Positions 51,979-62,510 of a DNA stretch of 64,000 nt are shown here, piece by piece. Position numbers and translations under genes: made by a program. Within the stretch, counting starts at the first letter, position 1; each line of letters begins with the position of its first letter. The notes under the pieces are model-generated. The model saw nothing but the letters and a program-made list of their open reading frames with translations. It did not search any database and had not been told where the DNA came from. The stretch is from positions 248,001 through 312,000 of the forward strand of contig NZ_BNJR01000004.1 in the NCBI RefSeq assembly GCF_016860605.1, written 5' to 3'. The DNA comes from Lentilactobacillus fungorum (GTDB taxonomy: Bacteria; Bacillota; Bacilli; Lactobacillales; Lactobacillaceae).

Positions 51979-52012
51979 AAAAAAGGTTTGGGATAAAATT
52001 CCCCAAGCCTTA
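51979..52012 (-). terminator. Terminator after rpmG
   Basis: Minus strand: AAGGCTTGGG pairs with CCCAAACCTT (one mismatch), 8-nt loop, followed by T-rich sequence. The stem begins at the rpmG stop codon. Confidence 0.7.
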
Positions 52013-52159
52013 TTTGGTTTCACGATGTAATGTCACTTTACGTTGACGTGGACAATACTTTTTAAGCTCCAAACGGTCGGGATTGTTACGACGGTTTTTG
52101 CTAGATAAGTAAGTACGTTCGTGGCATTCTGTACATTCCATTGTAATGTGTACACGCAT
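52010..52159 (-). CDS. rpmG: 50S ribosomal protein L33
   Basis: Ribosomal protein L33 (49 residues), starting [20 protein letters not shown] and ending [16 protein letters not shown]. The first zinc pair CTEC is intact, but the second is reduced to a single Cys (CPRQ), a form seen in several lactic acid bacteria. Start ATG 52157-52159 has GGAGG upstream. A monocistronic gene closed by the terminator at 51979-52012. Confidence 0.95.
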   Translation of the reverse strand: MRVHITMECTECHERTYLSSKNRRNNPDRLELKKYCPRQRKVTLHRETK

Positions 52160-52275
52160 GGAATAGGACCTCCAAACTTTTTATTAATACAGCTACTCTA
52201 TTAGCCTTAACTTAAAATAGTTTATCATCAATTGACCTAAATTACTAGGATTAAATCGATAATTGTTAAGTATTT

Positions 52276-54327
52276 TTACTTAACAGTTGACGTTGACTGG
52301 ACGTCCTTCCAATAAGCTGCGTAGATTTTCTTAGCGAGCTGCATATTATTGCTTTCAGCATTTACACCCAAATTAGGCATTGCCAGGGCGACAACCACTT
52401 GGGGATGGGTGGATGGCGCATAGGAAGCCAAACTTAACGTAACCGTTTCGTTGCCATTATAGAACGTTTGTGCTGTTCCAGTTTTTGCCGAAATTTCTGG
52501 TTTAATCGTATCCAATTCGCCACCGGTCTTATACGTGTTTGACCCATGGACAACATCGTACAATCCTTTTTTGACAACTGCTCGTTGAGCCGCGGTCATA
52601 TCGATATGGTTCAAGACATTCGGCATGACGGTTGACTTCACTTGCCCGAGCTTACCATCCTTGGTTGTCCCGCGGATAGACTGAACAACGTGTGGCGCGA
52701 TTCGATAGCCGCCATTTGCGACCGTTGAGATATATTGGGCAACTTGCATGGTCGTGTAAGCATCATAGTTTCCAAAAGCTAAATCAAGCGCGCTTCCGAT
52801 GTGCTTTGACCCACTCTTCCCCTTTAAACCAGTTGATTCTCCAGGAATGTCAATGCCAGTATCAACGCCTAAGCCAAATTGGTTAAAGTAGCCCCGCATT
52901 GTATTGAAGACATTTGGACTCATCGTAAGAGCCCCACCCTCAACGTAATTAAAGTGGCCTTCTTTCATTGCCAACTGCATCATATACGAGTTGGAAGAAA
53001 CCTCAAGCGCGCCACTTGCGTCAACCGCAATATTAGCATTACCACTATGGTTAAACCATGAAGATTTTTTAACGCCACCAGTCGTAATCGGTTGATCGGT
53101 TAGCGTACTATTGGTTGGTGTAATGACCCCATCCATAAGTGCGCCGGAAACCATGGCCCCCTTCACAACCGACCCCATTACAATTGAACTATTAATCGTC
53201 CCTAAGATGTTGTCGGTAATTTTAGACGTTTTGGGATCCCGGTTAACGCCGCCCATTCCAATGATGGCACCATTATTGGGGTTCATGACCACTGCATAAG
53301 TACCGGTAGAATTGCCGCCGGCTCCTTGTTCTGCAGATCGGACCAACGATTGTAAATCTTTTTGGAACTTGGCGTTAATCGTTAATTGAAGGTTGTCTCC
53401 TTTTTGACCACCATACTTTTTGATTTCTTTTTTAATTTCGTTATCGCTATTTAACACAACTTGTGTTTGAGATTTGGTCCCCCGAAGAACGGACTCGTAT
53501 TGCCGCTCCAAATAGCTTTGACCAACGCTGTCGTTTCTAGAATAACCTTGAGCTAACAATTCATTAACCCGATCGCTGGGCAAGCCGGTCTTTTCATTGG
53601 AAACCGTTCCGGTAATGCCTTGAATCGCCTGTCCATTAGGGTAATTACGACTCCAGCTGGTACCCACGTTAACTCCCGGCATTTCAGAAAGGTGTTCGCC
53701 AACTTCAGCAACTTCTTTTTGCGTCACGCCACTATCCTTAATATTAACCGTCGAAAGTTGGTAAGCGCTACTCATTTTAGCAAAAATGGTTGCCGCAATC
53801 TTCATCTGGTGGCTAAACTGAGCGGATCCCATTTTTTCAACGTACTCAACCGCTTTGTTATACCTGGCATCTTCACTATAGCCAGAGGTATTCGGTAACT
53901 TCTTTTCAACTGCTGATAACCTTGTTGGATCACTCAAATAGTAATCAGCTAACTGTCGCTTGGTTAAGCTGCCCGTTTTGACCGTAATAAAACTAGCCAG
54001 TCTGGTTGCTGTTTTGTACAAATCAGTAGTCAAATCATTGGCGCCCTTAGTGTAAATAATTGCTTGATGAGCTGAATTGCCAACTAAAATATGTCCTGTA
54101 GAGTCATAGATCATCCCCCGCTGAACATTGCCATTGACGATTGAAGTATCCGAGCGATTGACTTCGGCTTTAAACTTTGAGCCATACATGACCTGCAGAT
54201 ACGCTAACTGCGTCAAAAGTGCGACAAATAAGATGCCGACAATAATAAAAATAATATTAATCCGAAATGGTAGGGAAGCTGCTTTTCCCTTTTTAATTCG
54301 TTTGTTTCTCTTTTTAAAAATTTTCAC
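52276..54327 (-). CDS. Class B penicillin-binding protein (PBP2B-type transpeptidase)
   Basis: Cross-links septal or peripheral peptidoglycan. It has 683 residues: short cytosolic basic start, one membrane anchor (FRINIIFIIVGILFVALL, about 21-38), PBP dimerisation domain, then the transpeptidase with Ser386-Val-Val-Lys389, Ser444-Ser-Asn446 and Lys615-Thr-Gly617. No PASTA repeats. The length and the MIYDSTGHIL motif suit PBP2B rather than PBP2x. Start GTG 54327 with AAGGAG. A stop-overlapping 8-bp hairpin (TGTTAAGT / ACTTAACA) follows. Confidence 0.94.
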   Translation of the reverse strand: MKIFKKRNKRIKKGKAASLPFRINIIFIIVGILFVALLTQLAYLQVMYGSKFKAEVNRSDTSIVNGNVQRGMIYDSTGHILVGNSAHQAIIYTKGANDLTTDLYKTATRLASFITVKTGSLTKRQLADYYLSDPTRLSAVEKKLPNTSGYSEDARYNKAVEYVEKMGSAQFSHQMKIAATIFAKMSSAYQLSTVNIKDSGVTQKEVAEVGEHLSEMPGVNVGTSWSRNYPNGQAIQGITGTVSNEKTGLPSDRVNELLAQGYSRNDSVGQSYLERQYESVLRGTKSQTQVVLNSDNEIKKEIKKYGGQKGDNLQLTINAKFQKDLQSLVRSAEQGAGGNSTGTYAVVMNPNNGAIIGMGGVNRDPKTSKITDNILGTINSSIVMGSVVKGAMVSGALMDGVITPTNSTLTDQPITTGGVKKSSWFNHSGNANIAVDASGALEVSSNSYMMQLAMKEGHFNYVEGGALTMSPNVFNTMRGYFNQFGLGVDTGIDIPGESTGLKGKSGSKHIGSALDLAFGNYDAYTTMQVAQYISTVANGGYRIAPHVVQSIRGTTKDGKLGQVKSTVMPNVLNHIDMTAAQRAVVKKGLYDVVHGSNTYKTGGELDTIKPEISAKTGTAQTFYNGNETVTLSLASYAPSTHPQVVVALAMPNLGVNAESNNMQLAKKIYAAYWKDVQSTSTVK

Positions 54328-54457
54328 GATATTTACTCCTTACCATGAAATCAATTCTATCAAATTTTTAGCTTAAAAACTAGAACCGTTCCCCATTCTT
54401 TAATTAATTATGATATTCTAAACAATGATATTTATTTTTTGAAAAAGGACGTTGGTT

Positions 54458-57142
54458 ATGAAAGTTAAAAAGACAAAACGAATCATCATCTATACCATGT
54501 GTTTTTTGGTACCACTCGCAATTGCGACTTGTTATTTTATTTATCGCCGGTTTGCCCCGTTTGGTAATTCTTCGATCTTAACGGTTGATATGGGACAACA
54601 ATACATTGATTTTTTTGCCCACTATCGAGATACACTCCTACATAATCCAAACGGCTTTATTTACTCCTTTGCAAACGCTTTGGGCGGTGGCATGATTGGA
54701 ACCTGGAGTTACTATTTGATGAGCCCGCTTAATCTGTTAATTTTACTGTTTCCGCTGGCAAAAATGCCCAGCGCGATTGCCATTATTTCGTTACTTAAAT
54801 ATGGCTTGAGTGGCTTGAGCTTTGGCTATTTCCTAATTCAATCAAAGAAATATATCAGCTGGTCGATTGTTGGGTTTGCGACTGCTTATGCCTTGATGGG
54901 CTGGATGATTGCAAACCAATTCAATACACTTTGGATTGACGCCGCCATTATCTTACCAATTATTTTCTTAGGATTCCAAAAGCTTTTACGGGATCAATCA
55001 AGCGTTTTATATGTCGTTGCTTTGACGGCCATGTTCATTATCAACTATTACATGGGCTGGATGATTGCCATGTTCTTAACTGCTTATATGGTTATATATG
55101 GAATTGCCAGGGCCTACCCGGTTGAAATAAGTGCTTATGGTCATATCATTTTCAAGTGGATTAAAGCCTCCGTTTTAAGTGCGATGCTATCTGCTTGGTT
55201 GCTGATCCCAACCTTCTTTTCATTGCTCGCGGGTAAAACGCATTACACTCGAAATCAATTCCAAATTCGATTTGAATATAATCCATTGGATATGCTCGGT
55301 AAGTTTTTTAATGGGTCTGTTGATTTTAAGCAATTGCCGAGTGGAACGGCCAATATCTTTGTTGGCAGCATCGTTGTCGTCCTATTCATTTATTACTTCT
55401 TTATTCCAACGATTAAGAAAAATATCCGCTTCGCTAATTTGGGCTTAACCGCATTTATGATTTTCTCCATGGTCTTTCAACCACTGGATTTGCTTTGGCA
55501 TGGCTGGCAGCTGCCAGTTTGGTACACATTTAGGTTCTCATATCTCTTTTCGTTTTTGATGATTATTACCGCCTTTTCCGCCTTTCTCCATATCTTATCA
55601 GAAGGTCTTGATTATAAGCGCTTCTTAATAACTTTAGGCCTCATCATTTTAGGGGTTGCTTACGTCGGCCTCTTTAAGAAACACTTTGAATATCTTAAAG
55701 CTGATAACTTTATTTGGGGAAGTGTCTTCTTAGTAATCAGCATTGGTGTGATTATTGCCTGTGCGATTTACAAAAAGAGCTTGTTGTTATCGGTGGCCGT
55801 TTTTGCTGTGATGGCTGGAGAAATGGGGCTAAATATGGTCACCTCTTTAAATAATCTAGATTACCTAAAGAGCAGTGACTACACCACCTACGCGCAAATG
55901 TTGCGCAAAGAAGTAAATCAGGTCAAGAAACGTGACAAGGGATTCTATCGGATCGGGACAACGTTTGCAAGAACTAAGAACGACGCCTTTACTGCTGACT
56001 ATAATGGCGGCTCAATTTTCTCGTCAACTCTAGAAGCGGATACGTCTCAATTCTTCAAACATATCGGTCAACCCAATGGTGACTCTTTTGTATTGTATTC
56101 AAACGGGACGATGTTTACTGATTCCTTGCTTGGAATGAAATATTATATGAATCAACAGATTCCAGAAAACAATCCGAACAAAAAGCGCCAAAAAGAACCG
56201 GTCCCTGCTTTGACTAGAAAACCGGACTTAAATAGTTATGAATTACTTTCGCAGGATAAACTGATTGGGACTTATCAAAATCCATATGCGCTGCCGCTCG
56301 GTTTCTTAACGCCCAAGAGTGGCATGAACAATGATAAAATTGCCTCTGATCCAATTGAATATCAAAATGAATTAGCCCACCGCCTGGATCCAAACATCAA
56401 GCGTCTTTATGAGCCGACAACCTATTCGCACATTCAATACAACAATATTTACAAGATTTCAAAGCTAAACAACGCGATTTTAAAGAAGAACATGATGGAA
56501 CTTTCATACATCATTTTAACAATTCCGGTTCAAAAAGATACTTCGTACTACATGACGTTGGGAACTAACTTTAACAAAGGCCAAATTTCGATTTCAGTTG
56601 ATGGTCAAAACCAAACTCAGTTTACGCCATCAGAACGAACGATTATTGCCAATATTGGTAACGAGCAAATCGATGGCAATATTAATGTTCAAATTTTCGT
56701 TAACGCCAGCAGCACGCTGTTGCATGATTTCCGTTTATATAAAGTTCATAATAGTAAAATCGCTAAGTTCTCTAATGATATGAAAAAAAATCCCTATAAG
56801 ATCACTCAGTGGAACGAACGATCAATGACTGGAACGGTTAACGTCAAATCAAACCAACAGGCTTTAACCACGACTATTCCTTATTCTAAGGGCTGGCACG
56901 CAAAAGTCGATGGTAAAGCAGTTACCCCTAAAAAATGGGAGAACATGTTCTTATACGTTCCAATGACAAAAGGTCATCATACGGTTAAATTGAGCTTTTG
57001 GCCAGAAGGATTAACTACTGGCATTATTCTTGGATTAATCGGTTGGGCTTTGATTGGATTTGAATTTTATCGAACACGAAGGAAAAAACAAGCCCTACCA
57101 ACCCAAGCAGCCGATTCTACAGACAAACCATCTTCCAAATAA
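54458..57142 (+). CDS. yfhO: YfhO-family multispanning membrane protein
   Basis: Large integral membrane protein of 894 residues related to YfhO (GT-C-like fold). Listeria and Bacillus relatives act in glycosylation of teichoic acids. The first 470 residues contain about a dozen hydrophobic helices with conserved loops near LTVDMGQQYIDFFAHYRDTL and NALGGGMIGTWSYY. A large external beta-rich domain and one last helix (GIILGLIGWALIGFEFY) follow. Start ATG 54458 with AAAGGA 8 nt upstream. Divergent from the PBP gene. The sugar substrate is unknown. Confidence 0.9.
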   Translation: MKVKKTKRIIIYTMCFLVPLAIATCYFIYRRFAPFGNSSILTVDMGQQYIDFFAHYRDTLLHNPNGFIYSFANALGGGMIGTWSYYLMSPLNLLILLFPLAKMPSAIAIISLLKYGLSGLSFGYFLIQSKKYISWSIVGFATAYALMGWMIANQFNTLWIDAAIILPIIFLGFQKLLRDQSSVLYVVALTAMFIINYYMGWMIAMFLTAYMVIYGIARAYPVEISAYGHIIFKWIKASVLSAMLSAWLLIPTFFSLLAGKTHYTRNQFQIRFEYNPLDMLGKFFNGSVDFKQLPSGTANIFVGSIVVVLFIYYFFIPTIKKNIRFANLGLTAFMIFSMVFQPLDLLWHGWQLPVWYTFRFSYLFSFLMIITAFSAFLHILSEGLDYKRFLITLGLIILGVAYVGLFKKHFEYLKADNFIWGSVFLVISIGVIIACAIYKKSLLLSVAVFAVMAGEMGLNMVTSLNNLDYLKSSDYTTYAQMLRKEVNQVKKRDKGFYRIGTTFARTKNDAFTADYNGGSIFSSTLEADTSQFFKHIGQPNGDSFVLYSNGTMFTDSLLGMKYYMNQQIPENNPNKKRQKEPVPALTRKPDLNSYELLSQDKLIGTYQNPYALPLGFLTPKSGMNNDKIASDPIEYQNELAHRLDPNIKRLYEPTTYSHIQYNNIYKISKLNNAILKKNMMELSYIILTIPVQKDTSYYMTLGTNFNKGQISISVDGQNQTQFTPSERTIIANIGNEQIDGNINVQIFVNASSTLLHDFRLYKVHNSKIAKFSNDMKKNPYKITQWNERSMTGTVNVKSNQQALTTTIPYSKGWHAKVDGKAVTPKKWENMFLYVPMTKGHHTVKLSFWPEGLTTGIILGLIGWALIGFEFYRTRRKKQALPTQAADSTDKPSSK

Positions 57143-57150
57143 CTAAATTT

Positions 57151-57204
57151 AAAAAGCAGCTGGTAACCAAACATTTGACGTGTTTGGCTACCGGCTGCTT
57201 TTTT
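57151..57204. terminator. Bidirectional terminator between yfhO and the HesB-like gene
   Basis: AAAAAGCAGC...GCTGCTTTTTT with inner GGTAACCAAACA / TGTTTGGCTACC (one mismatch per arm). T6 follows on the plus strand and T5 on the minus strand. Confidence 0.85.
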
Positions 57205-57219
57205 AAACCTCAAAATCAA

Positions 57220-57531
57220 TCAAAGTTCACCATTCTCTTGATAAGTATAAACCACGTTTTCTGGATCCTTTTTAGGGTCAAAATCAACTTTTAAATCATA
57301 CCCCTTAAAAAACCAGCGGTCATCTTCATCCACAAAGTAATGAATCCCATCCTTATCCGTTTGGGTATAAACGTCATTTGGATCATCATCCCTGGTCAAG
57401 GCCAATGAAAAGCCATCATGGACAGGTGTTTTTCCATAAACTTTGCCATAAAAACGGACACCATTGCCATTGCCTAAGCCCATTTCTGTTTGGAACCATT
57501 TGCTGGCAGCATCAGTCACTATAATTTTCAT
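57220..57531 (-). CDS. HesB/YneR-family protein without cysteines
   Basis: Protein of 103 residues with the HesB-like fold pattern (VTDAASKWFQTEMGLGNGNG, then VRFYGKVYGKTPVHDGFSLAL). It contains no Cys, so it cannot be a classical A-type iron-sulfur carrier. The same is true of the YneR subfamily, for which function is unknown. Monocistronic, facing yfhO across a shared terminator. Confidence 0.8.
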   Translation of the reverse strand: MKIIVTDAASKWFQTEMGLGNGNGVRFYGKVYGKTPVHDGFSLALTRDDDPNDVYTQTDKDGIHYFVDEDDRWFFKGYDLKVDFDPKKDPENVVYTYQENGEL

Positions 57532-57626
57532 TATTTGGCCACACCCCTAATTTCGATTGTCATTTCAACATCTTCTATTATATCATCAGGATAATAATTC
57601 ACAAACTTTTTGAATGATTAGGCAAT

Positions 57627-57670
57627 AAAAAAAGATAAAGGCCTAAGCAGGAACGTTGCCGAGGCCTTTA
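57627..57670 (-). terminator. Terminator after greA
   Basis: Minus strand: TAAAGGCCT pairs with AGGCCTTTA around a 17-nt loop, followed by TCTTTTTTT. Ends the mltG-udk-greA unit. Confidence 0.85.
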
Positions 57671-57709
57671 CCACTTAAAACAAATATTTTGTGAAAAAAT
57701 TGAACGTTA

Positions 57710-58186
57710 CTATTCAACTTTAATAATTTTAACCTTCATGTTTCCAGCGGGAATCTGAATGACCACTTCTTCATTAAGCTTGTGGCCGAGAAGCCCCTTG
57801 GCAATTGGTGAATCATTGGAAATCTTACCAGACATTGGGTCAGCCTCGGCAGCCCCAACGATTTGATATGTTTCCGGTTCTTCATCTGGTAGTTCTTTAA
57901 ACGTCACGTGTTTGCCGACCGTCACTTCATCTTTATCACTATCATTGGAATCAATAATTTCAGCATATTGAAGCATGTGCTCAATTGTATTAATTCGACT
58001 TTCTAACATACTTTGCTCATCTTTAGCTGACTCGTACTCGGAATTTTCAGATAGGTCACCGTAACTACGAGCAACTTTAATTCGTTCAACCACTTTTGGT
58101 CGTTGATTTAATTTGAGATCTTCCAACTCCGCTTTAAGTTTATCACGGCCATCGGCAGTCATTGGGTATGATTCTTGTTCAGCCAT
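57710..58186 (-). CDS. greA: Transcription elongation factor GreA
   Basis: Rescues backtracked RNA polymerase by stimulating transcript cleavage. The N-terminal coiled coil ([20 protein letters not shown]) and [19 protein letters not shown] with the tip acidic residues are visible, followed by the FKBP-like C-terminal domain ([16 protein letters not shown]). Start ATG 58186 gives 158 residues. The frame extends to 58252 inside udk and is rejected because GGGG precedes 58186. Confidence 0.96.
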   Translation of the reverse strand: MAEQESYPMTADGRDKLKAELEDLKLNQRPKVVERIKVARSYGDLSENSEYESAKDEQSMLESRINTIEHMLQYAEIIDSNDSDKDEVTVGKHVTFKELPDEEPETYQIVGAAEADPMSGKISNDSPIAKGLLGHKLNEEVVIQIPAGNMKVKIIKVE

Positions 58187-58208
58187 TATATAATTCCCCT
58201 TTGTTAAT

Positions 58209-58892
58209 TTAGATTGTTGAATCAAAATTGTCATGAATTTTTTTGTTACCACGTTTCATTAAAATCGACCGCATCTTTGTTGTCAAGAGGTCAATGGCAA
58301 CTTGATTTTCGCCACCCTCTGGCACAATCAGATCAGCATAGCGCTTAGTCGGTTCCACAAATTGGTGATACATTGGTTTAACGGTTGTCAGGTATTGATT
58401 AATCACACTATCTAGTGAACGACCACGCTCCTTGGTATCCCGCTCAATGCGTCGAATCAAGCGAATATCATCATCAGTATCCACAAACACTTTGATATCC
58501 ATTAAGTCACGTAATCGTTTGTCATCTAAAATCAAAATGCCCTCCAAAATAATCACTTCGCGGGGATCTTGATGAATTGTCTGCGTACTTCTTGTAAATT
58601 GATTATAATCATAAACCGGTTTTTCAATCGGCTGATACCTTAAAAGTTGCGTTAACTGTTGAACTAATAAGTCATAATCAAAGGTATTAGGATGATCGTA
58701 ATTGACCCGTTTTCTTTCAGCCATCGTCATTTCTGATTGATCATTGTAGTAAGAATCTTGCTGTAAAATCATGATCGAATAATTTGATAGTTCATCAAAT
58801 ATTTTTCGACTCACGGTTGTCTTTCCGCTACCTGAGCCACCAGTAACACCAATTACCACGGGACGTTTTTTAGGAGTTGCAGTTGTTGACAT
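58209..58892 (-). CDS. udk: Uridine kinase
   Basis: Phosphorylates uridine and cytidine in pyrimidine salvage. P-loop [17 protein letters not shown] (about 15-31), then [25 protein letters not shown] and [20 protein letters not shown]. Length 227 residues. It lies between mltG and greA, a conserved lactobacillus order. Confidence 0.97.
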   Translation of the reverse strand: MSTTATPKKRPVVIGVTGGSGSGKTTVSRKIFDELSNYSIMILQQDSYYNDQSEMTMAERKRVNYDHPNTFDYDLLVQQLTQLLRYQPIEKPVYDYNQFTRSTQTIHQDPREVIILEGILILDDKRLRDLMDIKVFVDTDDDIRLIRRIERDTKERGRSLDSVINQYLTTVKPMYHQFVEPTKRYADLIVPEGGENQVAIDLLTTKMRSILMKRGNKKIHDNFDSTI

Positions 58893-58916
58893 GAAATAAT
58901 CGTCCTTTCAAGCTCA

Positions 58917-60050
58917 TTAGTTTTTATCTTTTTTACTTGCAGAATGTTTTTCGATTTGTGCTTGGTGTTGTGCGTAAGTCTTGGAATAGTAGACTTTTTG
59001 GGTTTTGGTATTCGCAAAAAAGTACAGGTAATCTTTCGAGCGGTCAAGTGGATGCAACACCGCACTAATCGAACTCATACTTGGACTGTCAAATGGTCCT
59101 GGACCAAAACCAGCATTGACATACAGATTATATGGTGAATCCACTTGTAAATCTTTAGCTGTTAAGGTTTTACTATTTTTGCGAATCGCATACAAAACTG
59201 AGATATCGGATTGAATTGGCATGTTAATTCGAATCCGGTTTAAAAAGACACCGGCCATCTTCCGTCGATCAACTTGGTTAACCCCTTCCCGCTCAATCAA
59301 AGAAGCGAGGGTCATGAATTCTTGCAGTGTCAATTTTGACTTTTTAATTTCTGGATAATACGGCGTGAGAACCTGATTGGTTTTGGCGACCATTTGTTCG
59401 ACTAGATTTTTTAAAGAAGTATTTTTCTTTACCTCATAAGTTGCTGGATAAAGATAGCCTTCAAGGCGATACCGAACGCCCTTTGCTTTCATCGCTGAAG
59501 CCAGTAATTTCGGGTATTTTTGAGCCAATTGATTGATGAAGCTTTTATCCTTCATTAACGCAATAAAGTCCTTGGCGGTAAAATCAGTTGTAGCTGCAAC
59601 TTGCTTGGCAATCTGATCAATGTTAATCCCTTCTCGAACCAAAAGTTTCCCCTTGGTACTTTGAATTGGCTGATCAGTACCGCCTCGTTGCAATCGAACC
59701 GCAATTTTTTTCAGGCTCATCGCCGGCGTGAGTTGATAATAGCCCGCCCGGAAATTAGCCATATTATTTGACTTAACATAATAATCAAAAACCATCCCGC
59801 TCTTAACGATCTTTTGATTTTGCAGAATTGAACCAATTTGTTTGTTGGAAGCACCTAAAGGAATATGAACCTGCTTCACTTGATTATCCTTTGGGTTAAG
59901 CGGTTTTAAGGCCTCTTGAAAATAATGATAGCCCATAAAGCCAATGGTTACTGCCAAAACAATAATCAACGTGATCACGGAAATAATGATTCGCCGACCA
60001 AGGCTGCGATTGGGTTTTGGACTTCTTCGTTCATCCGGGTTGTTGCGCAT
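58917..60050 (-). CDS. mltG: Endolytic murein transglycosylase MltG
   Basis: Membrane-bound YceG-family lytic transglycosylase that cuts nascent glycan strands. The 377-residue protein has a basic cytosolic tail, one membrane segment (IIISVITLIIVLAVTIGFMG, about 25-44), a LysM-like region and the catalytic domain with Glu in LASLIEREGVNQVDRRKMAG, then GVFLNRI and YAIRKN. The C-terminus is basic. Start ATG behind GGAGGAGC. Confidence 0.96.
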   Translation of the reverse strand: MRNNPDERRSPKPNRSLGRRIIISVITLIIVLAVTIGFMGYHYFQEALKPLNPKDNQVKQVHIPLGASNKQIGSILQNQKIVKSGMVFDYYVKSNNMANFRAGYYQLTPAMSLKKIAVRLQRGGTDQPIQSTKGKLLVREGINIDQIAKQVAATTDFTAKDFIALMKDKSFINQLAQKYPKLLASAMKAKGVRYRLEGYLYPATYEVKKNTSLKNLVEQMVAKTNQVLTPYYPEIKKSKLTLQEFMTLASLIEREGVNQVDRRKMAGVFLNRIRINMPIQSDISVLYAIRKNSKTLTAKDLQVDSPYNLYVNAGFGPGPFDSPSMSSISAVLHPLDRSKDYLYFFANTKTQKVYYSKTYAQHQAQIEKHSASKKDKN

Positions 60051-60096
60051 CGAAAGCTCCTCCTTTTACACTTACGCTTTCATTATAAAGTCGAAA

Positions 60097-62508
60097 TTAC
60101 CTAATTTCCGCATTTAAGTCAGCTGTTAACCGTTTTTTAATCTTTTCAAAAGCCGTATTGACTACTTCATCCTTCAAGGTCTCTCGGGGGTTTACATAAG
60201 TCAGTGAATAAGCCATTGATTTTTTGCCATCTGGCACGTTTTTACCTTCATAAACATCAAATAACCGAATTCCGTGGAGATAAGCCCCACCACGTTTTTG
60301 CATGACTGCCACAACTTGGTCGTTAGTCACGTTACTGTCGACAATCATTGAAATATCCCGTTTAATTGATGGGTATTTGGCGATTGGCTGGTATTGGTCA
60401 TCATTTTTCGGCAAGTCAATTAGTGCCTGCATGTTTAATTCAAAGGCATAAGTTTCTTTAACCTTAAACTGTTTGGCAATCCGTGGGTGAATTTGGCCAA
60501 TAAAACCAACTTGATGGCCGTGAATTAAAATATCAGCTGTCCGACCTGGATGCATTTCAGGATAATGATCAGCCGCGACGTACTCAATGTCGCCTTTAAT
60601 ACCCAAATTCACAATGAATTGGTGAACCATTCCCTTCATCACGAAAAAGTCAACCGGCTTTACATGGTTATTCCATGATGGATCCGTTAAATTACCGGTG
60701 ATCACCCCAGCAACGTGCTCAACTTCTTCTGGCCGTATTTGATCAGCGGAATCTTTATAAAAGACCCGGCCAATCTCATATAGCGCAACGTCGTCCACTT
60801 TATGGGCGTGATTATAAGCCACGTCATCTAGTAAGCCGGACAAAAGGTTCATTCGCAATGTCGTATGATCCTGCGTCATTGGCCAAAGCAGCTTGGTTTC
60901 CTCACTGGCGCGCATTAAGAACATCCGAGCTTTTTCAGCAGTCGTCAGTGAATAAGAAATGGCTTGGGTCAATCCAATGCCTTCAAGGATTTGTCGGGAT
61001 GCACGCTCCAAACGTTGAGTGGCAGTCAGAACGCCGATGGTTTGGCGACCGGTTGGCAATGTTGCCGGTAGATTATCGTAGCCATAAATTCTAGCTATTT
61101 CTTCAAACAAATCAGCGTCAATGTGAATATCCCAGCGACGAGCAGGAATCGTGACGGCTAATCCTTCTCCCTGTTTAACGCTGGTAAAGCCCAATCTGTC
61201 AAAGATACTTTGAATTTCATCAATTGTAAGTGTCGTTCCCAGAACATGGTTTGCCCGATCAGCCGTTATTGCAATAACTGGCAGTGCTGGATGATAATCA
61301 CTAGCGGTCACTATCCCTTTAGCCACTTTGCCACCAGCCAGCTGATGAATTAAGGCTGCAGCCTCATTAATGGCATCTTCAACGCCATCAGGGTTAATCC
61401 CCCGTTCAAATCGTTGCGCGGCTTCTGAATGCAACACATGCCGTTGGGCTGTCTTTCGAATGTGAAACGAATCAAAGATCGCCGATTCAATGACGACATT
61501 TTGTGTTTGATCACTAATTTGCGTATTTAAGCCACCCATGACACCTGCAAGGGCGATTGGCTGGGCATCGTCGGCGATTACGATATCTTCTGGTGACAAC
61601 TCCTGCTCGTCTTCATCTAAGGTGGTCAATTTTTCACCTTGATGCGCATTGCGAACAACAATATTGCCGTTAATCTTATCTTGATCAAATGAATGTAATG
61701 GTTGCCCGTACTTTAACAAAATATAATTCGTCACGTCAACTACATTGTTAATAGGTCGAATGCCCGCATTCCACAGCGTTATTTGCAACCAAGATGGGCT
61801 CGGCGCCACTTTGACGTCTTTAATAACTCGCAACTTATAAGTTTTGGCCAGCTGTTCGTCTGCAGTCGCTGAAATTTCATTGGCAGCATCAATTGAGTCA
61901 TCTTCATTCACAACCGGCTGTTTGATCTCAGGGTGCTGATCATAGATGGCCGCCAACTCATGAACTGTTCCAATAATGCTTAGCATATCACCACGATTAG
62001 GGGTCACATCCAAGTCAATAATTGGATCATCCATTCCCAAATAATGATAAACAGGTTCACCGACTGGCACGTTGTCATCAAAGACATAAATACCATCAGC
62101 CCATTCCTTTGGTACAACATCTTTTGAAAAACCAATTTCATCTAACGCACAAATCATGCCTTCTGACTCTACGCCACGCATTTTGGAGCGCTTAATTTTA
62201 ACGTTACCGCCAATCCGAGAATTGGGGAGCGCCACAATCACTTTTTGGCCAGCAGCGACATTGGGCGCGCCACACACAATTTGGAGTGGCGTATCTTCGC
62301 CAACGTCGACTGAACAAATGTGTAAATGATCAGATTCAGGATGATTACTCATCGTTAGGATGTGACCAACTACCAGCTTCTTTAAACCCGTTTCACCAAG
62401 GGTTACTGAATCGACTTCTACAGCCGTCCGTTCAATTTTTTCAGCTAAGTCCTTGGCAGGCATATCCAATTTTAAGTATTGTTTGAGCCAATTGTAAGAT
62501 ACTTTCAT
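60097..62508 (-). CDS. pheT: Phenylalanyl-tRNA synthetase beta subunit
   Basis: Beta subunit of the (alpha-beta)2 synthetase that charges tRNA-Phe. It has 803 residues with an N-terminal EMAP/OB tRNA-binding domain (about 40-150; KLVVGHILTMSNHPESDHLH), B3/B4 editing region, B5 domain, catalytic-like domain, and a C-terminal anticodon-binding fold (FDVYEGKNVPDGKKSMAYSL). It is 2 bp after pheS and controlled by the Phe T-box. Confidence 0.98.
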   Translation of the reverse strand: MKVSYNWLKQYLKLDMPAKDLAEKIERTAVEVDSVTLGETGLKKLVVGHILTMSNHPESDHLHICSVDVGEDTPLQIVCGAPNVAAGQKVIVALPNSRIGGNVKIKRSKMRGVESEGMICALDEIGFSKDVVPKEWADGIYVFDDNVPVGEPVYHYLGMDDPIIDLDVTPNRGDMLSIIGTVHELAAIYDQHPEIKQPVVNEDDSIDAANEISATADEQLAKTYKLRVIKDVKVAPSPSWLQITLWNAGIRPINNVVDVTNYILLKYGQPLHSFDQDKINGNIVVRNAHQGEKLTTLDEDEQELSPEDIVIADDAQPIALAGVMGGLNTQISDQTQNVVIESAIFDSFHIRKTAQRHVLHSEAAQRFERGINPDGVEDAINEAAALIHQLAGGKVAKGIVTASDYHPALPVIAITADRANHVLGTTLTIDEIQSIFDRLGFTSVKQGEGLAVTIPARRWDIHIDADLFEEIARIYGYDNLPATLPTGRQTIGVLTATQRLERASRQILEGIGLTQAISYSLTTAEKARMFLMRASEETKLLWPMTQDHTTLRMNLLSGLLDDVAYNHAHKVDDVALYEIGRVFYKDSADQIRPEEVEHVAGVITGNLTDPSWNNHVKPVDFFVMKGMVHQFIVNLGIKGDIEYVAADHYPEMHPGRTADILIHGHQVGFIGQIHPRIAKQFKVKETYAFELNMQALIDLPKNDDQYQPIAKYPSIKRDISMIVDSNVTNDQVVAVMQKRGGAYLHGIRLFDVYEGKNVPDGKKSMAYSLTYVNPRETLKDEVVNTAFEKIKKRLTADLNAEIR

Positions 62509-62510
62509 TT